From: Elusimicrobiota bacterium
Lineage (GTDB): Bacteria; Elusimicrobiota; Elusimicrobia; UBA1565
Length of the DNA: 13,468 bases
Reading direction: 5' to 3'
Assembly: GCA_003450735.1 (NCBI GenBank)
Contig: DMEZ01000054.1
Coordinates: forward strand, 1-13,468
In this document: one piece after another, positions 6,966-13,468 of the stretch
How the letters are laid out: every line of letters starts with the position of its first letter
Position numbering within the stretch: position 1 is the first letter of the stretch
Program-made: the position numbers and the translations under genes
Notes under the pieces: generated by a model
The model's input: only the letters and a program-made list of their open reading frames with translations
Databases searched by the model: none
Told to the model about the DNA's origin: nothing

Positions 6966-7710
6966 CGGGGGGCTCTAGGGTCACGCGGACGCCCGAGGGG
7001 ACGCGCCCGCCCAGGTTGGAGAGAGAGAATTTCACGTGGATGGTCTTGGTCGCCGGGTCGGCGACCGGGGAAACGTACTCCACCGAGGCGCGCACGGAAC
7101 CTTCGCCGCCGGCCAGGTAGAGGGTCTTGGCCGTTCCTTGCCGCAGGCCTGCGGCGCGCTCCCGGGGCAGGTGCATGTTGACCACCAAGGTGTCGAGCTG
7201 GACGACCGTGAGCACGATGCCGGAGGCCGTCGTCACGCTCTCGCCGGCGTCCTTGCGGACGTCGATGACGACGCCGTCGCAGGGCGCGATGATGGACCGG
7301 CTCCGGACCTGGGCTTCGCTCCGCTCGATCTTGAGCTGCTCGATGCGCAGGTCGGACTGCGCGCGCTCGAGCTCCTCCTGGGAGGCCTTGCCGTCCTTGA
7401 CCAGCTCCCCGAGCTTCTCGGCCTTGAACTGCCTCTGCTTGAGCAGTTCCCGGGAGATCTCGATCTCCTTCTCCAGCACGCCGACGTCGAGGTGAGCCAG
7501 CACCTGCCCGCTCTTGACCTGGTCGCCCTCAGCCACCTTGACGGAGGCGATGACGCCAGCCTCGGAGAACGACATCCGGACCATGTGCCTGGGCTCGGTG
7601 TAGCCCCAATCCTCGGCGGCCGAACCCGCGGCGGAGCCTGAGAGCAGGGCCAGAGCGATGAGCGCTCCCGCGCTCCGGCGTCCCGGCAGGAGGCTGCCCA
7701 TGGGTCCCAT
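6952..7710 (-). CDS. Small periplasmic HlyD/RND-type adaptor protein
   Basis: A 252-residue exported membrane-fusion protein. The signal peptide is about residues 1-32 (Arg-Arg, then a hydrophobic stretch, cleavage near SAA/ED). A lipoyl half follows (49-75, FSEAGVIASVKVAEGDQVKSG), then a helical hairpin (about 78-137), the second half IIAPCDGVVIDVRKDAGESV (140-159) and a beta-barrel part (172-246) with VSPVADPATKTIHVKF (213-228). These proteins bridge inner-membrane exporters and TolC-type channels. There is no membrane anchor after the signal peptide. The frame stays open upstream to 7842, but that part runs into the SecA gene and lacks a leader. The ATG at 7710 is 17 bp after the SecA stop and has a weak AGGT; the ATG at 7701 is an alternative. 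Probably the last gene of the minus-strand operon. Confidence 0.9.
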   Translation of the reverse strand: MGPMGSLLPGRRSAGALIALALLSGSAAGSAAEDWGYTEPRHMVRMSFSEAGVIASVKVAEGDQVKSGQVLAHLDVGVLEKEIEISRELLKQRQFKAEKLGELVKDGKASQEELERAQSDLRIEQLKIERSEAQVRSRSIIAPCDGVVIDVRKDAGESVTTASGIVLTVVQLDTLVVNMHLPRERAAGLRQGTAKTLYLAGGEGSVRASVEYVSPVADPATKTIHVKFSLSNLGGRVPSGVRVTLEPPAKRP

Positions 7711-7727
7711 TGTACCTATTCGAGAGG

Positions 7728-9599
7728 TCAGAGCGACTTCCTCATCCTGTCCAGCCAGCGTTCCCGGACGGCCGCGTCCTGGCGCATGAGGGCGAAGCGC
7801 TTCTCCAGCTCTTCCTGCAGGCGCTCGACCTCGGCGGCGCATCGCGGGTCCAGCTCCCCCCGCTCATCCGAGGGCAGGCCGAGCCAGCGGCGCTTGAGCT
7901 CGGGCTTGAAGCGCGCGACGACCTCGTCCTCGGCGCAGAGGAAGAACTGCGCCGAGCCGGGGTCGCCCTGCCGGGCGCCGCGCCCGGCGAGCTGTCTGTC
8001 CAGGCGCCGCGACTCCTGGCGCTCGGCGCCGACGACGTGGAGCCCTCCCGCCTCCGCCGCGCCGGAGCCCAGGGGGATGTCGGTGCCCCGCCCGGCCATG
8101 TTCGTGGCGATGGTCAGCGCGCCGCGCTGTCCCGCCCGGGCCACGATGGCCGCCTCCTCGTCGTCCTGCTTGGCGTTGAGGAGGGCGGGCGCCGCCCCCC
8201 GCAGGCGCAGGGCTCCGGCGATCCGCTCGCTGCTGGCGATGGACTTGGTGCCGATGAGGACTGGCTGGCCGGCCTGCCGCCGGCGCAGGACGTCCTCGAG
8301 CAGGGCCTCGAGCTTGGCCGCGGCCGTCTTGAAGACGCGGTCCGGGAGGAGCGTCCGGCGGCAGGGCCGGTTCAGCGGGATGACCACGACCTTGCGGCCG
8401 TAGAAGGCCTTGAGCTCGCGCCGGTTCTCGGCCAAGGTGCCGCTCATGCCGGAGAGGTGCCCGTAGAGCCGGAAGAAGCCCTGGCGGGAGATGCTCACCG
8501 CGGCCGAGCTCTCCTCCGTGACGGCGAGGCCCTCCTTGGCCTCGACCGACTGGTGCAGGCCGTCGCGCCACTTGCGGTCCTTGAAGAGGCGGCCGATGTT
8601 CTGGTCCACGAGCCAGATGCGCCCGTCCTTGACCACGTAGTGCACGTCCCGGCGCAGGAGGAGCCCCGCGTGGAGGGCCAGCTCGACGTAGGCGTGCCAG
8701 GGGCGTGCGAGGGCCTGGGGGTCGGGCGCGGGCTCGAGCGCGTAGGCCTTGTCGAGGCCGGCCTTCGTCAGCTCCACCTGGTGGGCGTCGGGCTCGACGA
8801 GGTAGTCCTCGGGCGCCAGTCTCCCGGCGAGGCTGAGCGCGGCCCGGAACACCTCCGGGTGCGGGTGCGGGCGGTCCCCCGCCCGGGTCAGGATGAGCGG
8901 CATGAGGGCTTCGTCGGCCAGGACGCTGTCGGCCTCGTCGATGACGACGGCGGCCCGTCCGCGCTGGCAGGGGAGGGCCTGCCGCTCCGGCTCGCCGAGC
9001 AGCCGTCCGCGCAGGGCCTCTCCCAGCCGCGGCAAGCCGAGCTCCACGAGAGCCAACTGGTCGCGCAGGTAGTCGAAGCCGAACTCGTAGCCGGTCCCGT
9101 AGGTGATGTCGCAGGCGTACGCCTGGCGCTTGCTCTCGCGGTCCCACCCGTCGGGGAGCAGGCCGCTGGTCAGGCCCAGCATCCGGTAGACCGGCTCCAT
9201 CAGGCGGTGGTCGCGCTGGGCCAGGTACGCGTTGACGGTGCAGACGTGGACGCCGCCGCCCTCGAGGGCGCGGACGGCGGCCGGGAAGATGGTCGCGAGG
9301 GTCTTCCCCTCGCCGGTCGCCATCTCCGCGAAGTGGCCCTCCGCCAGGGCGAAGCCGGCCATCATCTGGACGAGGTAGGGGCGCTGGCCGACGGCCCGGT
9401 GCGCCGCCTCTCGGATGAGGACGAAGAGCTCGACGAGGGGATCGGAGGACTTCCCGAGGGGCGCGCGCCCCGCGCGGAACGCCTGGACGCCTTCGCGCAG
9501 GCGGTCGTCGCTCAAGCCCTCGGCGTCAGCCCGGAGCGCGTCCGCCGCCTCGGCCAGGCCGAGGCAGCGGTCGCCGAAGAAGGACTTCAGGCCGCGCAT
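7728..9599 (-). CDS. Short SecA-like ATPase
   Basis: A 623-residue cytoplasmic DEAD-type motor related to SecA, which pushes unfolded proteins through a membrane channel. Visible SecA motifs are Walker A MATGEGKT (93-100), YEFGFDYLRD (171-180), Walker B VIDEADSVLADEA (219-231), a preprotein-crosslinking region with VVKDGRIWLVDQN (322-334) and GLHQSVEAKEG (347-357), GMSGTLA (384-390), ATNMAGRGTDI (498-508), and the arginine-rich motif VI region RRLDRQLAGRGARQGD (531-546). The usual SecA is about 900 residues; this one stops soon after motor domain 2, so most of the helical wing/scaffold and the zinc-binding C-terminal tail are missing. The frame is open upstream to 10463 but only as a shadow of the TolC gene. 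The ATG at 9599 lies 5 bp after that gene's stop and begins with the SecA-like RGLKSFFGD. It is therefore unlikely to be the housekeeping SecA. Confidence 0.94.
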   Translation of the reverse strand: MRGLKSFFGDRCLGLAEAADALRADAEGLSDDRLREGVQAFRAGRAPLGKSSDPLVELFVLIREAAHRAVGQRPYLVQMMAGFALAEGHFAEMATGEGKTLATIFPAAVRALEGGGVHVCTVNAYLAQRDHRLMEPVYRMLGLTSGLLPDGWDRESKRQAYACDITYGTGYEFGFDYLRDQLALVELGLPRLGEALRGRLLGEPERQALPCQRGRAAVVIDEADSVLADEALMPLILTRAGDRPHPHPEVFRAALSLAGRLAPEDYLVEPDAHQVELTKAGLDKAYALEPAPDPQALARPWHAYVELALHAGLLLRRDVHYVVKDGRIWLVDQNIGRLFKDRKWRDGLHQSVEAKEGLAVTEESSAAVSISRQGFFRLYGHLSGMSGTLAENRRELKAFYGRKVVVIPLNRPCRRTLLPDRVFKTAAAKLEALLEDVLRRRQAGQPVLIGTKSIASSERIAGALRLRGAAPALLNAKQDDEEAAIVARAGQRGALTIATNMAGRGTDIPLGSGAAEAGGLHVVGAERQESRRLDRQLAGRGARQGDPGSAQFFLCAEDEVVARFKPELKRRWLGLPSDERGELDPRCAAEVERLQEELEKRFALMRQDAAVRERWLDRMRKSL

Positions 9600-9604
9600 A
9601 CGGG

Positions 9605-12265
9605 CTACTTCGTGCTGAACGTCGCGACCACCCTCCGGTTCTTCTGGCGCCCTTCCCGGGTCGCGTTGTCCGCGGTCGGGCGGATGGGGCCGTAGCCCTT
9701 CGCGCTCAGGCGCGCGCCGTCCACGCCGAAGCGCGAGATGAGGGCCTCGCGTACGCTGTCGGCCCTCCGCTGGGAGAGGACGATGTTCGCGGCATCGTTG
9801 CCCATGTTGTCGGTGTGGCCCTCGATGACGGCGGCGGCGTCGGGGTAGGCCTGCAGGAACTCGGCCACCTTCTTGAGCTGGGGGTCGAACTCGGGCTTGA
9901 TGTCCCACTTGGCCGTGTCGAACACGATCTCGAGCTGGATGTCCACCCGCTTCTCCTTGGGACAGCCCATCGAGGTGACGGCGTCGCCCGCCGGGGTGCC
10001 GGGGCACTGGTCCTTTGCGTCGAAAACGCCGTCCCCGTCGGTGTCGACCTCCGGGAGGCAGCCGCGCGCGTCGACAACGCCGCCCGCGGGCGTGCCGGGG
10101 CACTTGTCCAGCGCATCGGGTACGCCGTCCTTGTCTGCGTCGGCGAGGCAGCCGGCCCCGTCCACGGCGCTGCCGGCGGATGTGCCGGGGCACTTGTCCA
10201 GCGCATCGGGCACGCCGTCCTTGTCCGCGTCGGCGAGGCAGCCGCGCGCGTCCACCGAATTGCCGGCGGGCGTGCCGGGGCACTTGTCCACGGCGTCGGG
10301 CACGCCGTCCTTGTCCGAGTCGACGACGCAGCCGAGCCTGTCCACGACGGCGCCGGCGGGCGTGCCGGGGCAGAGGTCCTGGCTGTCCGGGACGCCGTCC
10401 TGATCGGAATCGAGCGGGACGACGAGGTCGTCGGCCGCCGCGGCCGCGAAGGGGTCGGCGCATTCGGCGCTCTTGTCGAGCTTGAGCACGGGCAGGTCCT
10501 TCGCCGTGTCCGTGCTGCGGACCATGGAGATGCGCTGGAAGTTCAGGAGGTTGCCCTTGGCGCGCTCGAGGGTGAGGAGGGCGACGTTGTAGGTGCCGAG
10601 GCTGCGGAGGTAGTCCTCCTGGGCACGCAGGAGGCGGTCCTGGGCGTTGATGATCATGTCGAGGTAGCTGGTGGCCGAGATGCTGTCCGACCCCATGGCG
10701 AGCTCCCTGCGTGCGATGAGCTCGTCGAGCTCCTGCTGGGTGGCGGTCACGCTCTTGGACTTGGCCTGGAGGTCGCGGTAGGAGGTCTTGACCTCGCGCA
10801 CGGTGACCTTGACCTCGAGCAGGACGGTCTCGATGGTCGTCTTGAGCTGTTCGAACTGCTGGCGGAGCTCGATCTGCCGGCGGGTCAGACGCGCCTCCGC
10901 GGTGTTGTTCCCCAAGGGCAGCTCGAACGAGAGCCCGGCGCCGTAGCCCGGGTTGCCGGTGAAAAAGCCGTTGTTGGTCGTGTGCCCCCAGTCCCCCCGG
11001 TTGAGCCCGGCCAGGTAGCCGTCGAGCATGAGGTTGAGCCGGGGCAGGACCTCGTTGCGCTGCATCTTCTCACGGATGGCCGCGGCGCGAAGCTGGCTGA
11101 AGCCCTGGTCGATCTCCGAGCGGTTCGTCAGGGCCGTGGCCACCGACTGCATGATCTCGGCGTCCGAGACCCGGACCACCGGGACATCGGTCGGCACGAG
11201 CTCGTCGACCATGTACTCGGTGAGGGCGGGGTCGTTGACGAGGGCGCGCAGGCGGTCCTGGGAGTTGCGGATGGCGGCCTCGGTGCGGATCATGTCGGCC
11301 CGGCGGTCGGCGAGGGCCGAACGGGCGCGCAGCAGCTGGCTCCTCCGGGCGTCGAGGCCGCCCCGGGCCTCGATGCCGTCGACGAGCTTCTCCACTTCGG
11401 CCATCTGGGCTTTCTTCTGGAGGTAGATGCCCCGAGACATGAAGAGGTTCCAGTAGGTGCGGGTGACCTCGAGCAGGTGGGACTCCGCCTGCCGGGCGAA
11501 CTCGCGGCTGGCGATCTGCGAGTCGATCTCGGCGACCTGGAGGACCCCGCGGTTGTAGGCGATCCCGCCGCCTTGGAGGAGGGGCTGGACGATGGCGAGA
11601 TTGATGCGCCCGCTGCCCTGGCGGCTGGGACGGAAGTACACCGAGTTGTTGTTGGTGTGGCCGATCTTCCCCGAGGCCCGCACGTCCGTGCCCGGAGCGA
11701 ACTTCTTCTTGAGGCCGGCCTCGAAGAAGGCGTCGTCCTGCCGGAATCGGGAAGGCCCGCCGGTCGTCAGCGTGTTGCCGACGGGGTCGTCTGCGTGCTC
11801 GTACTTGGTCTCGGCGAAAAGCCGGGGGTCGAAAACGCCGGTGGCCTCCTGGATGCCGGTTTCGCGGACCAAGGGGATGTCGCTGAAGGCCTTGATCTGG
11901 GAGGAGTTGGTGATGGCGCTGATGTAGAGCTGGCAAAGGGTCAGGGCGGTGGTCGTGCCATCGCCGAGCGGCGTCCGGATGTCCTTGAGCCAGTGGAGCT
12001 GGAGGTCGTCCGGCGCCGGCGGTGCGAGCTTGGCGCTGGGGGTCCTCGCTGTCTCCTGGAGGGCGGCCGCCTGGGCCTGCTTCTTGTACTCAGCGATGGC
12101 CTTCCCGAAATCGCCGCGCATCTCTTTCTCAAGCTCGTAGGAGGCGCAGGAACTGAGGGCGAACGCCGCGGCAAGGAGGAGGGCGGGCTGGAGGATCGGT
12201 TGGAATACGCGCTTGGACGCTGCGTCAGGTCTTCCCGACAGAACCTTCCGAGCAGAGGAACTCAT
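9605..12265 (-). CDS. TolC-like outer-membrane lipoprotein fused to TSP3 repeats and an OmpA domain
   Basis: An 886-residue fusion. The N-terminus is a lipoprotein signal with lipobox ALSSC (Cys40). Residues about 100-580 are an outer-membrane efflux (TolC/OEP) channel in two halves: INLAIVQPLLQGGGIAYNRG (221-240) with long helices up to about 400, then GYGAGLSFELPLGNNTAEA (440-458) with long helices to about 575. Residues 619-770 hold five thrombospondin type 3-like calcium-binding repeats (DKDGVPDALDKCPGTPAG type). Residues 775-886 are an OmpA-type peptidoglycan-binding domain: GHTDNMG with D819, and LSQRRADSV with R834, the expected diaminopimelate contacts. The start is supported by GGAGAA 8 bases upstream. 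The gene overlaps the end of the upstream adhesin gene by 41 bp, and the SecA-like gene follows 5 bp after its stop. TolC proteins normally lack an OmpA domain. Confidence 0.95.
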   Translation of the reverse strand: MSSSARKVLSGRPDAASKRVFQPILQPALLLAAAFALSSCASYELEKEMRGDFGKAIAEYKKQAQAAALQETARTPSAKLAPPAPDDLQLHWLKDIRTPLGDGTTTALTLCQLYISAITNSSQIKAFSDIPLVRETGIQEATGVFDPRLFAETKYEHADDPVGNTLTTGGPSRFRQDDAFFEAGLKKKFAPGTDVRASGKIGHTNNNSVYFRPSRQGSGRINLAIVQPLLQGGGIAYNRGVLQVAEIDSQIASREFARQAESHLLEVTRTYWNLFMSRGIYLQKKAQMAEVEKLVDGIEARGGLDARRSQLLRARSALADRRADMIRTEAAIRNSQDRLRALVNDPALTEYMVDELVPTDVPVVRVSDAEIMQSVATALTNRSEIDQGFSQLRAAAIREKMQRNEVLPRLNLMLDGYLAGLNRGDWGHTTNNGFFTGNPGYGAGLSFELPLGNNTAEARLTRRQIELRQQFEQLKTTIETVLLEVKVTVREVKTSYRDLQAKSKSVTATQQELDELIARRELAMGSDSISATSYLDMIINAQDRLLRAQEDYLRSLGTYNVALLTLERAKGNLLNFQRISMVRSTDTAKDLPVLKLDKSAECADPFAAAAADDLVVPLDSDQDGVPDSQDLCPGTPAGAVVDRLGCVVDSDKDGVPDAVDKCPGTPAGNSVDARGCLADADKDGVPDALDKCPGTSAGSAVDGAGCLADADKDGVPDALDKCPGTPAGGVVDARGCLPEVDTDGDGVFDAKDQCPGTPAGDAVTSMGCPKEKRVDIQLEIVFDTAKWDIKPEFDPQLKKVAEFLQAYPDAAAVIEGHTDNMGNDAANIVLSQRRADSVREALISRFGVDGARLSAKGYGPIRPTADNATREGRQKNRRVVATFSTK
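9956..10411 (-). repeat. Five tandem copies of a roughly 90-bp unit encoding TSP3 repeats
   Basis: In-frame tandem repeats inside the TolC-OmpA gene, residues 619-770. The period is 30 residues, with one 32-residue copy. Each has the acidic calcium loop (D-D-GVPD), then a Cys-Pro-Gly-Thr turn and a second Cys near the end (GC). The middle copies are nearly identical at DNA level, for example the segments around 10090-10130 and 10190-10220, which suggests recent duplication and a tendency to change copy number. Confidence 0.92.
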
Positions 12266-13468
12266 AGGTGTATTTCTCCAAGCCGAAACTGATTGGATGC
12301 CGCATCGCGCCCTCCAGCGAGTTCATCACCTGCTCGGCCCGGGACGCGAAGACCGCGTTCGGGCTGAGGTTCTCGGTGAAGAAATGCCCGCTCTGGAGAG
12401 CCGGCACGAAATAGGGGCGGAAGTTGAAGGAACCATCCGCCATATCGGTGCCCCCGGAGGTCTGCACGATGCGGATCGTCTCCGGGAAATCGGTCACGAC
12501 CGCGGACGGGAAGCTGGCCATCCAGTTCCCGCCCGTATCCGCCACGACGCACTGGAACCCGATCTGCGCACCGCGCTCGTTGTAGAGGGTCAGCATCAGG
12601 ACCGTGCCGGGCGAGGCTTCACCGCTGAAGACCGGAGCGAGCGGGAGGATCGGCGCGCGGTAGAACTGCACGGGGTCCGTCCGGTAGATGAGCAGTTCCT
12701 CCGAAGCGTCCGCCCGGGTCGCCGAATCGCTCGAGGACGAGGCTTCCGAGGATGAGGCGCTCCCGGCCTTGGCGTTGGGGCCCGCCTCGCCCACCCAGTG
12801 CCAGAGCCCGCGCTCGACCGAGATCGTCAGGGTCGAGGACGAGACGTCGCCGTCGGCGTCGGTGATGGTGTAGTTGAAGGTCTCCGTGACCGCGCCGGTC
12901 CCGAGCAAGACCTCCGGCGGGAGGTAGGTGTAGGAGCCGTCCGCGTTGATCGTCAGCTTTCCGCCCTCCCGGGTGACGAAGGCGCTGCCGATGGTGATGG
13001 CCGCTCCGCCCTGGTTCGCCGCCGTTACGGCCGCGTTGGTGATCCCCTCGTCGTCGTTGGTGATGACGTTGCCGGCCACCACGGAACCGCCTTCCTTGGC
13101 GGCGGCGTCGTCCGCGGCCGCGGCAGGCAGGCGGTCGATGGTGACGGTCAAAGTCGAGCCCGATGTGTCGCCGTCGTTGTCGGTGATGGTGTAGTTGAAG
13201 GTCTCGGTCAGGACGGAGCCTTCGCCCAGGGCGGCCGGGGCGGTGTAGGAATACGAGCCGTCGGCGTTGATGGTGATGGAACCACCCGCGGCGGTGTTGA
13301 ACGCGGTGCCGATGACCAGGTTGTTGGCGCCCTGGGTCGCGGCTGTCACCGTCGCGTTGGTGTTCCCCTCGTCGTCGTTGGTGATCAGGTTGCCGGTGGT
13401 GGCAACCGCGCCCTCGGTGGTGGCCTTGGTGTCGGCGGCGGCCGAGGGCAGGCGGTCGACGGTGACCG
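12225..13468 (-). CDS. C-terminal part of a large VCBS/cadherin-like repeat surface protein (5' end outside window)
   Basis: The frame is open to the window edge; about 413 residues and the stop (12227-12225) are visible. The GTG at 13349 is internal, because the repeat sequence continues before it. The visible part starts with two 107-residue repeats, each with an ITNDDEG turn, an INADGSY strand pair (VCBS-like), ETFNYTIT and a calcium-type DxDGD loop. A Ser-rich linker follows (about 12690-12760). The last 155 or so residues are a separate domain with SGEASPGTVLMLTLYNERG, VVADTGGNWMASFP and, near the end, FFTENLSPNAVF and a mixed helical tail. This end resembles the C-termini of giant bacterial Ig/cadherin-repeat proteins as I recall them, and may be the secretion or retention signal. 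Likely a secreted or surface-bound adhesin, probably the substrate of the adjacent export genes. Total size is unknown. Confidence 0.85.
   Translation of the reverse strand, partial: VTVDRLPSAAADTKATTEGAVATTGNLITNDDEGNTNATVTAATQGANNLVIGTAFNTAAGGSITINADGSYSYTAPAALGEGSVLTETFNYTITDNDGDTSGSTLTVTIDRLPAAAADDAAAKEGGSVVAGNVITNDDEGITNAAVTAANQGGAAITIGSAFVTREGGKLTINADGSYTYLPPEVLLGTGAVTETFNYTITDADGDVSSSTLTISVERGLWHWVGEAGPNAKAGSASSSEASSSSDSATRADASEELLIYRTDPVQFYRAPILPLAPVFSGEASPGTVLMLTLYNERGAQIGFQCVVADTGGNWMASFPSAVVTDFPETIRIVQTSGGTDMADGSFNFRPYFVPALQSGHFFTENLSPNAVFASRAEQVMNSLEGAMRHPISFGLEKYTYEFLCSEGSVGKT
12274..12279 (-). promoter_or_regulatory. Shine-Dalgarno of the TolC-OmpA gene inside the upstream gene
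   Basis: GGAGAA on the minus strand lies 8 bases before the ATG at 12265, within the last codons of the adhesin gene. It settles the TolC start upstream of the adhesin stop, and points to coupled translation of the two genes. Confidence 0.75.
12825..13466 (-). repeat. Two tandem 321-bp adhesin repeats
   Basis: Units 13466-13146 and 13145-12825 each encode 107 residues beginning VTVDRLP or VTIDRLP, in exact register with no insertion. They are similar but not identical in protein sequence: ITNDDEG, INADGSY and TETFNYTIT are kept, while the regions between differ. The array probably continues beyond the window edge, since the first unit begins right at the boundary with the end of a preceding unit implied. 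Confidence 0.9.

Noticed and set aside
7710..9695. A 661-codon open frame on the plus strand opposite the SecA-like gene.
   Set aside because: The minus strand carries every SecA motif in order; the plus-strand product is repetitive Ala/Gly/Leu/Asp-rich sequence typical of a shadow frame.
9956..10411. CRISPR array suggested by regular 90-bp periodicity.
   Set aside because: The repeats are in frame, encode TSP3 units, and have no short constant repeat with unrelated spacers.
9600..10463. N-terminal extension of the SecA-like frame upstream of 9599.
   Set aside because: The extension is Arg/Gly/Pro-rich, lies wholly inside the TolC-OmpA gene in another frame, and has no resemblance to SecA. 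The SecA-like sequence begins at the ATG at 9599.
9815..12292. An 825-codon open frame on the plus strand opposite the TolC-OmpA gene.
   Set aside because: No domain or signal is visible, and the opposite strand has OEP, TSP3 and OmpA motifs throughout. It is a GC-driven shadow.

Overview
The window comes from a high-GC (clearly above 60% by eye) Gram-negative-type bacterium. Evidence for an outer membrane is a TolC-like lipoprotein carrying an OmpA peptidoglycan-binding domain, three membrane-fusion (HlyD-type) proteins and a lytic transglycosylase. Rubrerythrin suggests anaerobic or microaerobic life. The phylum cannot be fixed from the sequence alone; candidate phyla such as Elusimicrobiota or deltaproteobacterial lineages would fit but are not shown.

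Layout. (1) 1-1181, plus strand: the C-terminal part of an OPT-family transporter, then a rubrerythrin. (2) 1198-2313, minus strand: a secreted SLT-type lytic transglycosylase, convergent with rubrerythrin. (3) 2314-2529: a divergent intergenic region with two good sigma70-like promoters, each placed so that transcription would begin at or within two bases of the ATG (leaderless mRNAs). (4) 2530-6965, plus strand: a DUF3467-type small protein, a membrane-fusion protein with a cytoplasmic GAF-like N-terminal half, and a large PqqD-like/M50 metalloprotease/HlyD fusion. (5) 6952-13468, minus strand, read right to left: the C-terminus of a probably giant repeat adhesin (107-residue VCBS/cadherin-like repeats plus a distinctive C-terminal domain), a TolC-OmpA fusion lipoprotein, a short SecA-like ATPase and a small periplasmic HlyD-type adaptor. 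Blocks 4 and 5 converge and overlap by 14 bp at their stop codons.

How the genes may work together (inference). Blocks 4 and 5 contain the parts of an envelope-spanning export machine: an outer-membrane channel that can be pinned to peptidoglycan, three adaptors, an intramembrane metalloprotease module and a SecA-family motor, beside a large secreted repeat protein. No ABC transporter of the HlyB kind is in view. The main hypothesis is therefore a non-canonical secretion system for a giant surface protein, powered by or coupled to a dedicated SecA-like ATPase, with possible signal input through the GAF-HlyD protein. The lytic transglycosylase next door could open peptidoglycan for it, but that link rests only on proximity. 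Almost all of the window is coding; the largest non-coding gap is 216 bp.
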